From: Roseburia sp.
GTDB taxonomy: Bacteria > Bacillota > Clostridia > Lachnospirales > Lachnospiraceae
Assembly (NCBI GenBank): GCA_023667765.1
Contig: JAMOZS010000021.1
Location: 1 to 40,444, forward strand
Direction: 5' to 3'
Length of the DNA stretch: 40,444 nt
In this document: in pieces, positions 1-7,932 of the stretch
Layout: each line of letters opens with the position of its first letter
How positions within the stretch are numbered: the first letter of the stretch is position 1
Position numbers and translations under genes: made by a program
Notes under the pieces: model-generated
The model's database searches: none
Told to the model about the DNA's origin: nothing
Seen by the model: the letters and a program-made list of their open reading frames with translations, nothing else

Positions 1-17
1 AAGGAGAACTTCAGAAC

Positions 18-284
18 ATGATAGGAAACAAAGATAAGGTAATACAAAAAAAGCAGAAAATAATAGACAGGCTCCTTGCCGAAAATAACAAACTGCGAGA
101 ACAACTAAAGGAGCTTAATCCTGATATCCTGGCAGAAAAGATGAAACTGGCAGCTGATAGCTATGATGAATATAAGAAATTGGCAGGAGAATTGGCAGCT
201 GCCAAAAAAGAATATCTGGAAATCATCCGGGATGCCCGGCGCTATCGAAAAGAACTGGAAACAATAAAATGCCGAAAAAAATAG
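18..284 (+). CDS. Small charged coiled-coil protein, function unknown
   Basis: The 88-residue product is almost entirely helical and charged, with heptad-like leucines and isoleucines through residues 15-35 and 55-85, so a coiled coil is the only structural statement I can support. The ATG follows a strong Shine-Dalgarno (AAGGAGAA at 1-8) with a 9-base gap, which makes this a believable real gene. Its upstream neighbours lie outside the window. A bidirectional terminator sits about 150 bases downstream. Small coiled-coil proteins like this occur in prophages and integrated elements, and the adjacent tRNA gene would be a typical integration target, but no integrase or att duplication is visible here, so that origin is only speculation. 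I do not recognise the family. Confidence 0.5.
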   Translation: MIGNKDKVIQKKQKIIDRLLAENNKLREQLKELNPDILAEKMKLAADSYDEYKKLAGELAAAKKEYLEIIRDARRYRKELETIKCRKK

Positions 285-431
285 GCACTCAAGTGAAAAG
301 AATCAGCTCTTATACTTCCGCCGTTTGATAAAGAGTATCACGTAAAAAATCATTTATTCGTATACTGCGGAGGGACCGACGATGAGCCACACGATATATT
401 GCAAAGAGGCCACGACAGCCTTCCAATATAT

Positions 432-481
432 AAAAAGAACCTGAAACCCATACATTTACCGGATTTTCAGGTTCTTTTTTT
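432..481. terminator. Bidirectional intrinsic terminator
   Basis: A perfect 15-bp inverted repeat (432-446 with 465-479) encloses an 18-base loop. The outer arms are A-rich on the left and T-rich on the right, so a U tract is made on either strand. It lies just downstream of tRNA-Pro on the minus strand and after the small ORF on the plus strand, and can end both transcripts. Confidence 0.85.
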
Positions 482-483
482 CG

Positions 484-558
484 TCGGAGTGACAAGATTC
501 GAACTTGCGGCCTCCGCCTCCCTAAGACGGCGCTCTAACCAAACTGAGCCACACCCCG
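484..558 (-). tRNA. tRNA-Pro (anticodon AGG)
   Basis: Read on the minus strand, this 75-base segment folds as a complete cloverleaf. The 7-bp acceptor is CGGGGTG with CACTCCG (one G-U pair) and discriminator A. The D arm is GCTC/GAGC, the anticodon stem is CCGTC/GGCGG, and the T arm carries TTCGAAT. The seven-base anticodon loop is TTAGGGA, which puts AGG at positions 34-36, so it reads CCU and, if A34 is deaminated to inosine, CCC and CCA. CCA is not encoded. A promoter lies at 572-600 and a terminator at 432-481, giving a single-gene transcript. Confidence 0.93.
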
Positions 559-571
559 TAACACAAATGGT

Positions 572-600
572 ATTATAACCCGTCCTTCGGAAAAAAGCAA
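572..600 (-). promoter_or_regulatory. Promoter of tRNA-Pro
   Basis: On the minus strand, -35 TTGCTT (600-595) and -10 TATAAT (577-572) are separated by 17 bp. The predicted start, about 7 bases past the -10 box, is only a few bases upstream of the mature tRNA 5' end at 558, as expected for a stable-RNA promoter. Confidence 0.75.
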
Positions 601-653
601 TAGTTTTTTTTAATTTTGTCTGCTATTTTTTATTTTTTCCCTATTTTTTCCTG

Positions 654-1928
654 TTATTTTCTTTTTATTTCCCTTTTGCTTTCCAAGCGTTTCTCCGGCT
701 GCTTCTCCGTTTTGTTTTCCGGCTTATTTTCCGGTTTCTTTTCCGCTCTTCCCGATACTGCCGGTTCCTTTCTCCCTGCAGCGGAGAACTCCGGCCCTTT
801 TTTCGCATTCCTGTCGTTCACGCTGTCCCGAAGCAGAGAATAGCCCGTAGCTAACAGCGGTATAAAGAGGAGCATACCGGCTATTCCAAAAAGGCTGCCG
901 CCCAGACTCACCGCCGCCAATACCCAGATAGAAGGCAGTCCTACGGAATTACCCACTACCCTGGGGTAAATCAGATTGCCCTCCAGCTGCTGCAAAACCA
1001 GAAATAACACCACAAACCATACTGCCAAAACAGGGTTCTCTATCATAATCAAAAAGGCTCCCACCACGCAGCCGATAAAGGCTCCCACTATGGGAATCAG
1101 CGCAGTAAAAGCAATCAACACTCCCACCATCACTGCATAGGGCATCCTGAAAATACTCATGGCAATCACAAACATGCATCCCAGAATAACCGCCTCCAAA
1201 CACTGGCCAGTGATAAAATTACTGAAATTCCTGTGAAGCAGAGACATCACATACAAAACCCGCCGGTTCACCTTATCCGGCAGATAAGCCGTCAAAATAC
1301 GTTTCCCCTGGTCCGCCAGCTTCTCCTTCTGGGCAAGTATGTATAAAGCAAAAATAAAACTGATGGTTCCGTTCACTACGCCGCCCACAATACTGCTGGC
1401 CACATTTACCGTAGACGTCAGCATGCTTCCCAGACCGTTCTTCAAAAATTCCGTCACAGTCGCCACAATGCTGTCCCAATTTAATTCCAGATTTTCCAGC
1501 GCCGCAACGGATTTCTCCAATTCGGGATATCTGGCGCTGAGCTCCTGCAAACGGACTGCCGTCTCGTCCAGAAAGGCCGGGAGCTTCTGTCCCAAAACCG
1601 AAACTGCCTTGGTAAGCTGGGGAACCATCGTGCCGATTACCAGGGCTACCACAATTCCCACAATCAAAATCGCAAGCAGCAGGCTTATCGGACGACCGTA
1701 CTTATCTGCAAGCTTTCCCTTCCTTTTTCCGAAAAAGGTATTTTCAATCGCTTTCATGGGGAGATTCAAAATAAACGCTACCACCCCGCCATACAGAAAG
1801 GGCTTTGCAATCCCAAACGCCAGACCGATTCCCTGAAAGACCTCCTTGCTATACATCAAAAGCAGTATCAATATTGCGCCAAACACCAAGAGCCCCCGGA
1901 GCTGTCGCATTTTATCTCTCTCTAACAT
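654..1928 (-). CDS. AI-2E family membrane transporter
   Basis: A 424-residue polytopic membrane protein of the AI-2E/PerM family, whose members export small solutes and which includes ion antiporters. The actual substrate cannot be read from sequence. Hydrophobic segments lie near residues 8-50 and 60-85. A long periplasm-facing helical region (about 90-170) follows, then a cluster of five or so membrane helices over residues 180-375. The last 50 residues are a lysine/glutamate-rich low-complexity tail with repeated KPENK-like units, unusual for the family core and probably a disordered cytoplasmic extension. The gene starts 9 bases after the PepD stop codon, so the two are co-transcribed. 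An in-frame ATG at 1910, preceded by AGAGAG, is an alternative start that would shorten the protein by six residues. Confidence 0.85.
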   Translation of the reverse strand: MLERDKMRQLRGLLVFGAILILLLMYSKEVFQGIGLAFGIAKPFLYGGVVAFILNLPMKAIENTFFGKRKGKLADKYGRPISLLLAILIVGIVVALVIGTMVPQLTKAVSVLGQKLPAFLDETAVRLQELSARYPELEKSVAALENLELNWDSIVATVTEFLKNGLGSMLTSTVNVASSIVGGVVNGTISFIFALYILAQKEKLADQGKRILTAYLPDKVNRRVLYVMSLLHRNFSNFITGQCLEAVILGCMFVIAMSIFRMPYAVMVGVLIAFTALIPIVGAFIGCVVGAFLIMIENPVLAVWFVVLFLVLQQLEGNLIYPRVVGNSVGLPSIWVLAAVSLGGSLFGIAGMLLFIPLLATGYSLLRDSVNDRNAKKGPEFSAAGRKEPAVSGRAEKKPENKPENKTEKQPEKRLESKREIKRK

Positions 1929-1937
1929 TCTTTTTCC

Positions 1938-3437
1938 CTATGCCTCTCCGCATTCCTTCTGCGCCAAGACCTGCAGCAGAAAATCCCAAACCCTCGCCGT
2001 CGAAGAAATGCTTAATTTTTCCTCCGTGGTATGAATATCCTTCATATCCGGCCCAATGGAAACACAATCCAGACCCGGAATTTTGTCCACCATAAAACCG
2101 CATTCCACGCCTGCATGAATCGCCTCCACCTGCGGCTTGCTTCCATACATTTTCTCATAAATCCCGACCATCTTCTCCCGCAGTACGGAATCTGGCTGAT
2201 ACTGCCAGCCCGGGTAATCTCCCGATATGAGGCAGCTTCCTCCCGCCAGCCCGGTGACGGCCCCCACCCGGGACAGCAAATACCGCTTCTTACTCTCCAC
2301 GCTGCTCCGCACGGAAAACTCCGCCGTCAGTTCCTGACCGTCCAGTTGCATAATCCCCAGATTTAGAGACGTCTCTACCAGCCCCTTCACATCCGGACTC
2401 ATCGCCTGCACACCGCAGGGCAGCGCAATTAAAAAGTCTGCCGCCCGACGGCTATCCTCTACGGTTACTGCCTCCGTTTCACAAAGGCTATCCGCCGTCT
2501 CCCAGATAAGCTCCACTCCCGGGTCACGAGTCTGCAGTTCCTGCTTAAGCTGCGCGGCAAGCTCCTCCATCAGCCCGTCAAAGCCTCCCTGCGCCCGGGA
2601 ACAGGCTTCGGACTTTCCCGCTTCCTTATCACACTCCGGTAAGAGCACCTCCAGCTCCGCCGTCCTGGGAATCGCATTATCCGCAAGCCCGCCAAAAGCT
2701 GCTGTCAGTCTCGCCGGAAACGCCTTGCAAATACGCCAAAGCACACGGCCTGCCAATACATTGGCATTTCCTCTCTCTTTATCAATCTCCGCACCGGAAT
2801 GACCTCCCTGCAGACCATCCAATTTGATTCGGCACAGGACGCCCCGAGCTGTCTCCCGGTGCAGGGGCAGACGGCACTTTATTCTGGCTCCCCCGGCGCA
2901 GCCGGCCAGAAAAATTCCCTCTTCCTCAGAGTCCAGATTAATCAGACGCTTCCCTTGCAGCATAGATACGTCGACACGGCGGGCACCCTCCATGCCGGTC
3001 TCCTCGTCCACTGTCAGCACCACCTCCAGCTTGGGATGCGCAATATCCTCTGCCGCAAGCAGCGCCATACAATAAGCTACCGCAATACCGTCATCTCCCC
3101 CCAGACTGGTATCCTTTGCCGAAAGCATATCTCCCTCCACCTTCAGCTCCAACCCCTGCGTTTTCATATCTCTGGGGGAACCCGGCTTCTTTACAGCCAC
3201 CATATCCATATGCCCCTGCAGAATGACCGCGGGCTCCTCCTCATACCCTTGCGCCGCCTCTTTTATGATAATGATATTTTTCATTTCATCCTGCACGCAG
3301 TACAGCCCATGCTCCCTGGCAAAAACTGCCAGATAATCGCTGATACCATCCACATTTCCCGAACCTCTGGGAATCTTGCTGATTTCTTCAAAATACGCAA
3401 AGACGCACTTCGGCGCCAGCTCTGATAATATGCCCAT
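1938..3437 (-). CDS. pepD: Aminoacyl-histidine dipeptidase (PepD-like, peptidase M20C)
   Basis: A cytoplasmic zinc dipeptidase that hydrolyses Xaa-His and other dipeptides, feeding the amino-acid pool. Its 499 residues match the usual length of about 485-500. Metal-site motifs of the M20 clan appear in order: GHMDMV (first His and the supporting Asp), TSLGGDDGIA (bridging Asp), DEETGMEGA (catalytic Glu followed by ligand Glu), and LDSEEEG (ligand Asp). HAGVECG near the C terminus carries the last His. The lid/dimerisation insert holds GLQGGHSGAEI. The start is set by GGGAGG placed 5 bases before ATG. The AI-2E transporter follows in the same operon. The assignment to M20C rather than another M20 group rests on the GGDDGIA and GGHSG motifs. 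Confidence 0.92.
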   Translation of the reverse strand: MGILSELAPKCVFAYFEEISKIPRGSGNVDGISDYLAVFAREHGLYCVQDEMKNIIIIKEAAQGYEEEPAVILQGHMDMVAVKKPGSPRDMKTQGLELKVEGDMLSAKDTSLGGDDGIAVAYCMALLAAEDIAHPKLEVVLTVDEETGMEGARRVDVSMLQGKRLINLDSEEEGIFLAGCAGGARIKCRLPLHRETARGVLCRIKLDGLQGGHSGAEIDKERGNANVLAGRVLWRICKAFPARLTAAFGGLADNAIPRTAELEVLLPECDKEAGKSEACSRAQGGFDGLMEELAAQLKQELQTRDPGVELIWETADSLCETEAVTVEDSRRAADFLIALPCGVQAMSPDVKGLVETSLNLGIMQLDGQELTAEFSVRSSVESKKRYLLSRVGAVTGLAGGSCLISGDYPGWQYQPDSVLREKMVGIYEKMYGSKPQVEAIHAGVECGFMVDKIPGLDCVSIGPDMKDIHTTEEKLSISSTARVWDFLLQVLAQKECGEA

Positions 3438-3506
3438 CGCATCCTCCCTTGCTATCCCGCCAGACTATGTAATATGCAAAGGGGAGCCGTAACGACTCCC
3501 CAAGGC

Positions 3507-3578
3507 CTCCCCGAGTTGGGCTCGAACCAACAACCCCGCGGTTAACAGCCGCGTGCTCTACCATTGAGCTATCAAGGA
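3507..3578 (-). tRNA. tRNA-Asn (anticodon GTT)
   Basis: The 72-base minus-strand segment folds with acceptor TCCTTGA/TCGGGGA (two G-U pairs), D arm GCTC/GAGC, anticodon stem CGCGG/CCGCG around loop CTGTTAA, and a T arm with TTCGAGC. The anticodon is GTT, which reads AAC and AAU. The discriminator is G and CCA is not encoded. It lies 56 bases downstream of the acyl-CoA ligase stop codon on the same strand. I could not find a convincing promoter of its own. Confidence 0.95.
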
Positions 3579-3634
3579 TTATAGAAAAGCTTTGCTCTTC
3601 TATTTCATAAACAGTATATCCGCAAAAAAAGATT

Positions 3635-5275
3635 TTATGCATCCGCTTCAATTTGTTGTGCAACCAATTGTTCGGCGCCGTATTTTTTGCGCAAAGCGGG
3701 CTTCTCTATCTTACCCGTAGCGTTTCTGGGCACCTCCGCAAAAATAATTTTTCTGGGGCGCTTGTAGCGAGGCAGTCCCATACAATATTCCTGTACCTCC
3801 TGTTCCGTACAGTTCATGCCATCCTTCACGGCAATGATTGCGCCGGTAATCTCGCCCAGACGTTTATCCGGCAGTCCTATCACCGCCACATCCTTTACCT
3901 TATCATAAGCGCTCAGGAAATTCTCAATCTGTACCGGATAAATGTTTTCGCCGCCGCTGACAATCACATCCTTCTTTCTGTCCACCAGAAAGATAAAGCC
4001 CTCCTCGTCCTGCATCGCCATATCTCCGGTATAAAGCCAGCCCTCCTTTAAGGTCTCCGCCGTAGCCTCCGGGTCATTATAATAACAGGTCATAACGCCG
4101 GGACCCTTCACGCAGAGCTCGCCCACATCTCCCTGCTTCACCTGACTGCCGTTCTCGTCCACAATCTTGCATTTCCAGCGATAACCCGGTATGCCGATTG
4201 CGCCGACCTTATGAATATTCTCCACACCCAGATGAACACAGCCGGGACCGGTAGATTCTGACAAACCATAATTCGTATCATATAAATGCTTCGGGAAATA
4301 TTCCTTCCAATGCTTTATCAAAGACGGAGGAACCGGCTGCGCGCCGATATGCATCAACCGCCATTGTTCCAGCTCATAATCCTCCAGCCGCAAATCTCCT
4401 CTGTCCAGAGAATCCAGAATATCCTGAGCCCAGGGCACCAATAGCCACACAATCGTACAATGCTCCGCAGAAACGGCCTCCAGTATCTGCGCCGGGGTCG
4501 TTCCCTTTAAAAGTACAGCCCTGCTGCCTGCGCAAAGGCTCCCCATCCAGTGAAACTTGGCTCCCGTATGATACAGAGGAGGAATACACAGGAATACATC
4601 CTCCCTGCCTGTCAGATGGTGACGCTGTTCCATCTCCGCCGCCTGAGTCAGGCTCAGATGCTTATGTAGGATAGCCTTGGGAAACCCTGTGGTCCCTGAA
4701 GAAAAATAGATTGCCGCATCATCATCATCCGTCAACAATACCTTAGGCGGCTGGCTGGAGCAGTCTGCCACCAGCTCCCGATAACTCTCCGCAAAGGTAG
4801 GACAGCCATCCCCCACGTAAATCAGAAGTCTGCCCTTGCTTAATTTCTCTTCAATCGACTCGATACGTCCGATAAACTCAGGGCCAAAAAACAGTACATG
4901 CACCTCCGCCAAATCCGCACAATACTGAATCTCATCCGCCGCAAAGCGGAAATTAAAAGGGACGGCTATCGCTCCCGTTTTCAGAATGCCGAAATAAATC
5001 GGCAGCCATTCCAGACAGTTAAACATCAATACCGCCACTCTGTCGCCCTTCTGCACCCCCCGGGACAAAAGCATATTTGCCACCCTGTTCGCCTTCTCGT
5101 CAAAAACACTCCAGGTAATCTCTCTCCTGTAGGGAATCGGCGAGGTAGCCTGCACCAAATCATACTCCTTCCAGGTAGTCTTTCTCGTATCCTGCATTGT
5201 GGGATTCAACTCGACCAATGCAACTTCCTCTCCATATAATTTATGGTTTCTCTCTAATAAATCTGTAACCGGCAT
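3635..5275 (-). CDS. AMP-forming acyl-CoA ligase
   Basis: A 546-residue member of the ANL adenylate-forming family that activates a carboxylic acid with ATP and joins it to CoA. The phosphate-binding motif SSGTTGFPKA is near residue 190 and YGLSESTG near 335. The ATP/hinge motif GWLYTGD is followed by DRKKDVIVSGGENIYP, and the C-terminal catalytic lysine is in NATGKIEK. No transmembrane segment is present. Substrate is uncertain: overall layout fits medium/long-chain fatty-acid or other hydrophobic acid CoA ligases, and bile-acid CoA ligases share the fold. It is transcribed divergently from an amidohydrolase through a shared regulatory region with two operator-like repeats, which suggests the pair answers to one ligand-sensing repressor. 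An AAAGGAT sequence precedes the ATG. Confidence 0.87.
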   Translation of the reverse strand: MPVTDLLERNHKLYGEEVALVELNPTMQDTRKTTWKEYDLVQATSPIPYRREITWSVFDEKANRVANMLLSRGVQKGDRVAVLMFNCLEWLPIYFGILKTGAIAVPFNFRFAADEIQYCADLAEVHVLFFGPEFIGRIESIEEKLSKGRLLIYVGDGCPTFAESYRELVADCSSQPPKVLLTDDDDAAIYFSSGTTGFPKAILHKHLSLTQAAEMEQRHHLTGREDVFLCIPPLYHTGAKFHWMGSLCAGSRAVLLKGTTPAQILEAVSAEHCTIVWLLVPWAQDILDSLDRGDLRLEDYELEQWRLMHIGAQPVPPSLIKHWKEYFPKHLYDTNYGLSESTGPGCVHLGVENIHKVGAIGIPGYRWKCKIVDENGSQVKQGDVGELCVKGPGVMTCYYNDPEATAETLKEGWLYTGDMAMQDEEGFIFLVDRKKDVIVSGGENIYPVQIENFLSAYDKVKDVAVIGLPDKRLGEITGAIIAVKDGMNCTEQEVQEYCMGLPRYKRPRKIIFAEVPRNATGKIEKPALRKKYGAEQLVAQQIEADA

Positions 5276-5341
5276 ACTCTTTATCCTTTATCACTTTAAA
5301 TTTTTACACTTTAACGATTTTAACTATGAAAGTGCATCTTT

Positions 5342-5370
5342 AAAATAACATGTTTTACGAAAAAAGTCAA
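5342..5370 (-). promoter_or_regulatory. Promoter of the acyl-CoA ligase gene
   Basis: On the minus strand, -35 TTGACT (5370-5365) and -10 TATTTT (5347-5342) are 17 bp apart. The -35 box lies inside the left copy of the 23-bp repeat, so binding there would block transcription. Confidence 0.6.
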
Positions 5371-5424
5371 TGCAACCGCATGTTTGAAAAAAGTGCTGAA
5401 AAAAGTCAATGCAACCGCATTGAC
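5359..5424. promoter_or_regulatory. Twin operator-like repeats between divergent genes
   Basis: Two identical 23-bp sequences occupy 5359-5381 and 5398-5420, 39 bp apart start to start. Each contains the core TCAATGCAACCGCAT. The right copy extends to a perfect 8-bp palindrome, GTCAATGC-AACC-GCATTGAC (5405-5424); the left copy keeps only the inner part of the second arm. Palindromes of this size are typical of TetR- or MarR-type regulators, but no such regulator is encoded nearby. Confidence 0.6.
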
Positions 5425-5448
5425 AGAACCCGGAATTTGGTCTATTCT
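5420..5448 (+). promoter_or_regulatory. Promoter of the amidohydrolase gene
   Basis: A consensus -35 TTGACA (5420-5425) and -10 TATTCT (5443-5448) are 17 bp apart. The -35 box overlaps the right arm of the second palindromic repeat, so a bound repressor would occlude it. Confidence 0.7.
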
Positions 5449-5523
5449 GTTACTGATTATGCGGGTAAATAATTTATCCTATAAAGACAAATGCGCAAAA
5501 AACAGCGCAGAAATGAGGAGAAT

Positions 5524-6375
5524 ATGATAATTGATTTTCATACCCATACCTTTCCCGAGAGCATCAGTTCCAAAGTCATCCATAAGCTGAGCATGGCAGC
5601 CGCCACCAAGGCTTTTACGGACGGCTCCTTAAGCGGTCTGCTCTCCTCTATGAAGGAGGCGGGTATCGACTATTCCGTGAATCTGCCTGTGATGACCTCG
5701 CCGGAGCAGGTAGAGAAAATCAACGCCTCCATGCTGGAAAACCGCGAGACGCTTTTTTCTCAGGGAATCATAGCCTTTGGCGGGCTGCATCCCGATTATC
5801 AGGACTATAAAAAAGAACTTCGCCGGCTAAAGGCCGGAGGCATCCTCGGAATCAAGCTTCATCCGGCCTACCAGAATGTAGATTTGACGGATATCCGTAT
5901 GCTGCGGATAATAGAGGCTGCTGCCGCTGAAGATTTGATTATTCTGATACATGCAGGAATAGATATCGGCCTCTACGAGCACAATTATTCCTCCGTCCCC
6001 CAAATACTACGGGTAATCCGGGAAATCGCTCCGAAATATTTCGTTCTGGCCCATATGGGGAACTGGGGCTGCTGGGATGAAGTAGAAAGCGATTTGGCCG
6101 GTGCTTTGGTATATCTGGATACCGCCTTCGCTATCGGTCCTGTCACGGCAGAGCCGGCCGCAGGCCGCCCTCCTGTCCGGAATTTCAATCTGACCGAGGA
6201 ACAGTTTCTCCGAATCATACGAAAGCATGGCACAGACAAAATTCTCTTTGCCACAGACAGCCCCTGGGAGAATCAGAAGGATTATCTGAACCGCATCAGG
6301 CAAATGTCCCTGACCGAAGAGGAACAAAAACAGATTCTCGGAGATAATGCCGCGAAGCTGTTAAGGCTCTCCTGA
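5524..6375 (+). CDS. Amidohydrolase family protein (TIM-barrel metal hydrolase)
   Basis: A 283-residue cytoplasmic hydrolase/decarboxylase of the amidohydrolase-2 type. Metal-binding signatures are DFHTHTF at the N terminus (HxH), KLHPAYQN in the middle of the barrel, LIHAGID (His), AHMGN, and ATDSPWE near the C terminus (the catalytic Asp). The start at 5524 was chosen over an ATG 33 bases upstream because GAGGAG lies 6 bases before it and the family normally opens directly with the MIIDxHxH strand. Its reaction is unknown; relatives hydrolyse lactones and amides or decarboxylate aromatic acids. The gene is divergent from an acyl-CoA ligase with shared operators, so the two may act on one imported carboxylic compound. 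A strong terminator follows. Confidence 0.8.
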   Translation: MIIDFHTHTFPESISSKVIHKLSMAAATKAFTDGSLSGLLSSMKEAGIDYSVNLPVMTSPEQVEKINASMLENRETLFSQGIIAFGGLHPDYQDYKKELRRLKAGGILGIKLHPAYQNVDLTDIRMLRIIEAAAAEDLIILIHAGIDIGLYEHNYSSVPQILRVIREIAPKYFVLAHMGNWGCWDEVESDLAGALVYLDTAFAIGPVTAEPAAGRPPVRNFNLTEEQFLRIIRKHGTDKILFATDSPWENQKDYLNRIRQMSLTEEEQKQILGDNAAKLLRLS

Positions 6376-6388
6376 TTTTCTACCGGTC

Positions 6389-6433
6389 AAAAAACAGCCA
6401 GGTCCCTCAATCTTGAGGAACCTGGCTGCTTTT
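6389..6433. terminator. Bidirectional terminator between convergent genes
   Basis: A 16-bp stem with one mismatch (6395-6410 with 6413-6428) is flanked by AAAAAA on the left and TTTT on the right. It separates the amidohydrolase (+) from the convergent phenylacetate-CoA ligase (-). Confidence 0.8.
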
Positions 6434-6502
6434 GTAGCATATTTCCCTTCGCACGAGTGCGCATCCTATTCTCAACGAAAGCCGCAAAGCTTTCCGGTCA
6501 TA

Positions 6503-7807
6503 TTAACAATACAGATTTCTCTTATCGATAACTCTTACAGCCTTACCCTCACTTCTGGTAATGGTCTTAGGCTCCACCACCTTTACATCCACCTTGATGC
6601 CCAGCATGGACTTCAAGCCGGCCACAATCCTCTTCTCTCTCTCGGGAACGGTCAAAGTGGGATTCTCCGCCATCTCAGGCGTCAGCTCCACCTGTACCTC
6701 GATGGTATCGCTGTTGCCCACACGGTCCACCACTATCTGATAATTAGCCTGATATCCCTGATTCAAGAGTACTGCCTCAATCTGAGAGGGCCATACGTTT
6801 ACACCCTTCACCACCATCATATCATCGCTTCTACCGGTGGGCTTGTGCATACGAATATGCGTACGTCCGCAGGAACAGGGCTTTCTCGTCAAATAGCATA
6901 AATCTCTGGTGCGATAACGCAACAGCGGAAATGCCTTCTTGGTAATACAGGTAAATACCAGCTCGCCAATCTCACCCTCGGGAAGCACCTCACCGGTCTC
7001 GGGATTGATAATCTCCGGAATAAAATGATCCTCCTGAATATGCATTCCTGCCTGTTCCTCACATTCAAAGGATACGCCGGGACCGGAAATTTCGGTCAAG
7101 CCATAGATATCATAGGCCTTGATGCCCAAGGTCTCCTCAATATGATGTCTCATTTCCTCGGTCCAGGGCTCTGCGCCAAAGATACCGGCCTTTAACTTGA
7201 TTTTGTCCTTTAAGCCTCTCTCTGTGATAGCCTCTCCCAGATTTGCCGCATAGGAAGGGGTACAGCAAATAATCGTTGAGCCCAAATCCGTCATAAACTG
7301 CAGCTGTCTCTCCGTATTACCAGAGGACATGGGAAGCGTCAGACAACCCACCTTATGAGAGCCTCCGTTTAATCCGGGGCCTCCGGTGAACAAACCATAG
7401 CCGTAGCAGACATGGCACACATCCTCCTTTGTGCCGCCGGCTGCCACAATGGCTCTCGCACAGCACTCGTCCCAGATATCCAAATCATTCTGCGTATAAA
7501 ACGCCACAACACGGCGTCCTGTGGTTCCGCTGGTGGATTGAATACGCACGCATTCGGAAAGCGGCACCCCCAGAAGCCCATAAGGATACTGGTCCCTCAG
7601 GTCGTCCTTCGTGATAAAGGGGAGCTTATATAAATCCTCAATTCCATGAATATCCTCAGGCTTCACTCCCTGCTGTTCCATTTTGTCATGATAAAATTTC
7701 ACATTGTCATAGACGAACCTTACCTGCTCCACAAGCCTCTCGCTTTGCAGCGCCTGCAGCTTCTCCACGGGCATGGTCTCAATCTCGGGTTGATAATAAT
7801 TTCCCAT
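6503..7807 (-). CDS. paaK: Phenylacetate-CoA ligase (aryl-acetate:CoA ligase)
   Basis: A 434-residue AMP-forming ligase that joins phenylacetate or a related aryl acetate to CoA. Family signatures are QSTSGTTGRRVV (phosphate loop, near residue 90), YDIYGLTEISGPG (near 235), and LLRYRTRDLCYL followed by CGRTHIRMHKPTGRSDDMM, which is the PaaK-type substitute for the usual hinge, then VKGVNVWPSQIE. The cysteines around CSCGRTH match the zinc-binding knuckle common in anaerobe members. It is the third gene after iorA and iorB on the same strand, about 125 bases downstream of iorB. That context argues for metabolism of phenyl-, hydroxyphenyl- or indole-acetate produced from aromatic amino acids rather than aerobic phenylacetate breakdown. 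Confidence 0.92.
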   Translation of the reverse strand: MGNYYQPEIETMPVEKLQALQSERLVEQVRFVYDNVKFYHDKMEQQGVKPEDIHGIEDLYKLPFITKDDLRDQYPYGLLGVPLSECVRIQSTSGTTGRRVVAFYTQNDLDIWDECCARAIVAAGGTKEDVCHVCYGYGLFTGGPGLNGGSHKVGCLTLPMSSGNTERQLQFMTDLGSTIICCTPSYAANLGEAITERGLKDKIKLKAGIFGAEPWTEEMRHHIEETLGIKAYDIYGLTEISGPGVSFECEEQAGMHIQEDHFIPEIINPETGEVLPEGEIGELVFTCITKKAFPLLRYRTRDLCYLTRKPCSCGRTHIRMHKPTGRSDDMMVVKGVNVWPSQIEAVLLNQGYQANYQIVVDRVGNSDTIEVQVELTPEMAENPTLTVPEREKRIVAGLKSMLGIKVDVKVVEPKTITRSEGKAVRVIDKRNLYC

Positions 7808-7932
7808 TGTTCCTTCTCCTTATATGTTTTTATATAGTCTGAACCACTCCAAACCCCAAACTGCCCTGCCGCCCTCCTGTGACCTATTCTGCGCAGAACA
7901 GCTGTAAGTCTCACAATCCGCCGACATACTAA

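Noticed and set aside
382-444. A 20-codon ORF with GGAGGG upstream, between the first ORF and the tRNA-Pro terminator
   Set aside because: Too short, ends inside the terminator stem, and has no recognisable similarity; it may be a decayed fragment of an earlier gene.
484-558. Integration of a mobile element at tRNA-Pro
   Set aside because: No integrase gene or duplicated tRNA 3' end is visible in the window; the neighbouring small ORF alone is not enough.
654-843. An open plus-strand frame overlapping the 3' end of the AI-2E transporter
   Set aside because: It is the antisense shadow of the low-complexity Lys/Glu-rich tail of the transporter and has no ribosome-binding site.
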